Assembly (NCBI GenBank): GCA_964564165.1
Contig: CAZLZZ010000153.1
Coordinates: 1 to 7,621, forward strand
Direction of reading: 5' to 3'
Length of the DNA stretch: 7,621 nucleotides
Source: NORP309 sp964564165
GTDB lineage: Bacteria; Pseudomonadota; Gammaproteobacteria; Xanthomonadales; Marinicellaceae
The notes under the pieces were generated by a model. It was not told where the DNA came from. It was given only the letters and a program-made list of their open reading frames with translations, and ran no database searches. Below are positions 6,934 through 7,621 of this stretch, piece after piece. Every line of letters begins with the position of its first letter. Within the stretch, counting starts at the first letter, position 1. The position numbers and the translations under genes were made by a program.

Positions 6934-7447
6934 ACAACAACTGGCACAACTATTTAAACAGAGCAAAGCTCAAAATGCAGATTTTTGCGTTGATTCTGGT
7001 ATCGATTCTGACCTGGATAGCTTGTTGAATTCAACAGCCGCTTCAAATAAGCGCATCAATGATGTTGAAACAATTGCAAACAACAATATGCTTAGTGCCA
7101 GCTATCAAGTGATTAATCAACTAAAAAACTGGTCCAAGGATGTTAGTGTCGATTTAAATACTGAATTGAACAAGCCGAGTGTATCATCTTCCTTCTTTAC
7201 GTCATCTTCCTTCTTTACTTTTGCTTGGCTTAAACCAACATTGGCAACAGCTGTACTGGCAGTAGGTGTTTATTTTGTTATTCCAAGTTTAGACTCACCT
7301 GTTAATCCTATACAAATCAGCCCGAATCAAACGATGCAAACGATGCAAACGATGTTTTCTGGAAGTTTTGAAAAAGGCAAGCAACAAATTTTGCCAACAA
7401 AACCCCAAGTAAAATCAGATGTTATCTACAAAGGTGGTTTTGGTTAG
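6920..7447 (+). CDS. Single-pass membrane protein, candidate anti-sigma factor (unrecognised family)
   Basis: A 175-residue protein I cannot assign to a known family. Its N-terminal part (about 1-102) is polar and begins MKLTEQQLAQLFKQSKAQNA, with an Asp/Ser-rich stretch (DSGIDSDLDSLLNS, 25-38). One transmembrane helix lies at about 103-122 (WLKPTLATAVLAVGVYFVIP), and a short polar, Gln/Lys-rich tail (123-175) follows. With no signal peptide, the N-terminal part should face the cytoplasm and the tail the periplasm, which is the topology of membrane-bound anti-sigma factors. The 14-base overlap with the sigma gene supports that role, but the inference rests on context and topology. No ZAS-type H-x3-C-x2-C motif is present; the only Cys is C23. 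Two in-frame tandem repeats give SSSFFTSSSFFT near the helix and TMQTMQTM after it. The stop codon is 9 bases before the second MITE-like copy, so the original C-terminus may have been altered. Confidence 0.75.
   Translation: MKLTEQQLAQLFKQSKAQNADFCVDSGIDSDLDSLLNSTAASNKRINDVETIANNNMLSASYQVINQLKNWSKDVSVDLNTELNKPSVSSSFFTSSSFFTFAWLKPTLATAVLAVGVYFVIPSLDSPVNPIQISPNQTMQTMQTMFSGSFEKGKQQILPTKPQVKSDVIYKGGFG
7184..7218 (+). repeat. 18-bp-period tandem duplication in the candidate anti-sigma gene
   Basis: TCATCTTCCTTCTTTAC occurs at 7184-7200 and again at 7202-7218, a perfect in-frame duplication giving SSSFFTSSSFFT just before the membrane helix. Identical bases rather than only identical amino acids suggest a recent slippage or duplication event. 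Confidence 0.85.
7328..7354 (+). repeat. Three perfect 9-bp tandem repeats in the candidate anti-sigma gene
   Basis: CAAACGATG is repeated exactly three times without spacers, coding Q-T-M units (TMQTMQTM) just after the membrane helix. Because the unit is a multiple of three, copy-number changes keep the frame and would change only the length of the presumed periplasmic tail. Confidence 0.85.
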
Positions 7448-7456
7448 TTCTCATAT

Positions 7457-7621
7457 CTAGTGCTTGACCGAGAAAGAATATTCTACTGCGGAAAAGTTGG
7501 ATTTTACGCGTATCGTCCTGATACTTGCCTACATCCATGTAGGTTTACCGCATGAAAATCGTTTCCTGAAGGATTTTTGTCAAAATTCCTCCTTATCCTC
7601 GTCAAATAGCCAGCTATTCTT
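7457..7621. mobile_element. MITE-like element, copy 2 (right end outside window)
   Basis: Begins at CTAG 7457-7460, nine bases after the stop of the preceding gene, and runs off the right edge. Bases 7457-7505 match copy 1 (4481-4529) at 46 of 49 positions, and 7579-7617 match 4530-4568 at 38 of 39. Its left tip (GTGCTTGACC) equals the right tip of copy 1, confirming that the ends are inverted repeats. It lies in the same orientation as copy 1. It differs by an extra 72 bases between two GGATTTT copies. If it follows copy 1, the right end should lie about 75 bases beyond the window. The palindromic structure could also help end transcription of the upstream operon. Confidence 0.75.
7506..7577. 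repeat. 72-bp structured insert within MITE-like copy 2
   Basis: Absent from copy 1 and flanked by direct repeats of GGATTTT (7499-7505 and 7571-7577). With its left flank it can fold as a branched structure. The outer stem pairs GATTTT (7500-7505) with AAAATC (7555-7560) and GCG (7508-7510) with CGC (7549-7551). It encloses hairpins TATC/GATA (7511-7523) and CCTACAT-CC-ATGTAGG (7528-7543). Either it was inserted into copy 2 or it was deleted from copy 1 by recombination between the GGATTTT repeats. Confidence 0.6.

Overview
The window is compact, AT-rich bacterial DNA, dense with protein genes. The RND efflux pair and the ECF-type sigma factor point to a Gram-negative bacterium, most likely a proteobacterium. 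The genus cannot be named from this sequence. No rRNA, tRNA or CRISPR array is visible.

Bases 1-4222 are a minus-strand block of three genes reading leftward. They are pyrF (type 2 orotidine 5'-phosphate decarboxylase), an RND-type periplasmic adaptor and an RND inner-membrane permease, which is cut by the left edge. The gaps are 49 and 13 bases, so the adaptor and permease are almost certainly one operon and pyrF probably shares it. The permease and adaptor would form an energy-driven export pump. pyrF supplies the last step of UMP synthesis and has no obvious functional link to the pump.

Bases 4223-4714 hold no confident gene. They contain the divergent upstream region of pyrF, a 36-codon ORF that looks like an isolated secretory signal peptide, two interleaved inverted repeats, a small MITE-like palindromic element bounded by CTAG, and a perfect 10-bp inverted repeat just upstream of the next operon.

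Bases 4715-7447 are a plus-strand block of three tightly packed genes. They encode a 552-residue two-block ankyrin-repeat protein, an ECF-type sigma factor, and a single-pass membrane protein whose gene overlaps the sigma gene by 14 bases. Position and architecture suggest this last protein is an anti-sigma factor of no family I recognise. The set looks like a signalling module: a membrane protein holds the sigma factor, and the ankyrin protein acts as a possible protein-binding partner or input.

From 7457 to the right edge lies a second copy of the MITE-like element, in the same orientation as the first. It carries an extra 72-bp structured insert. The ankyrin/sigma/membrane-protein module is therefore bracketed by direct copies of a small mobile element, which is the most unusual feature of the window.
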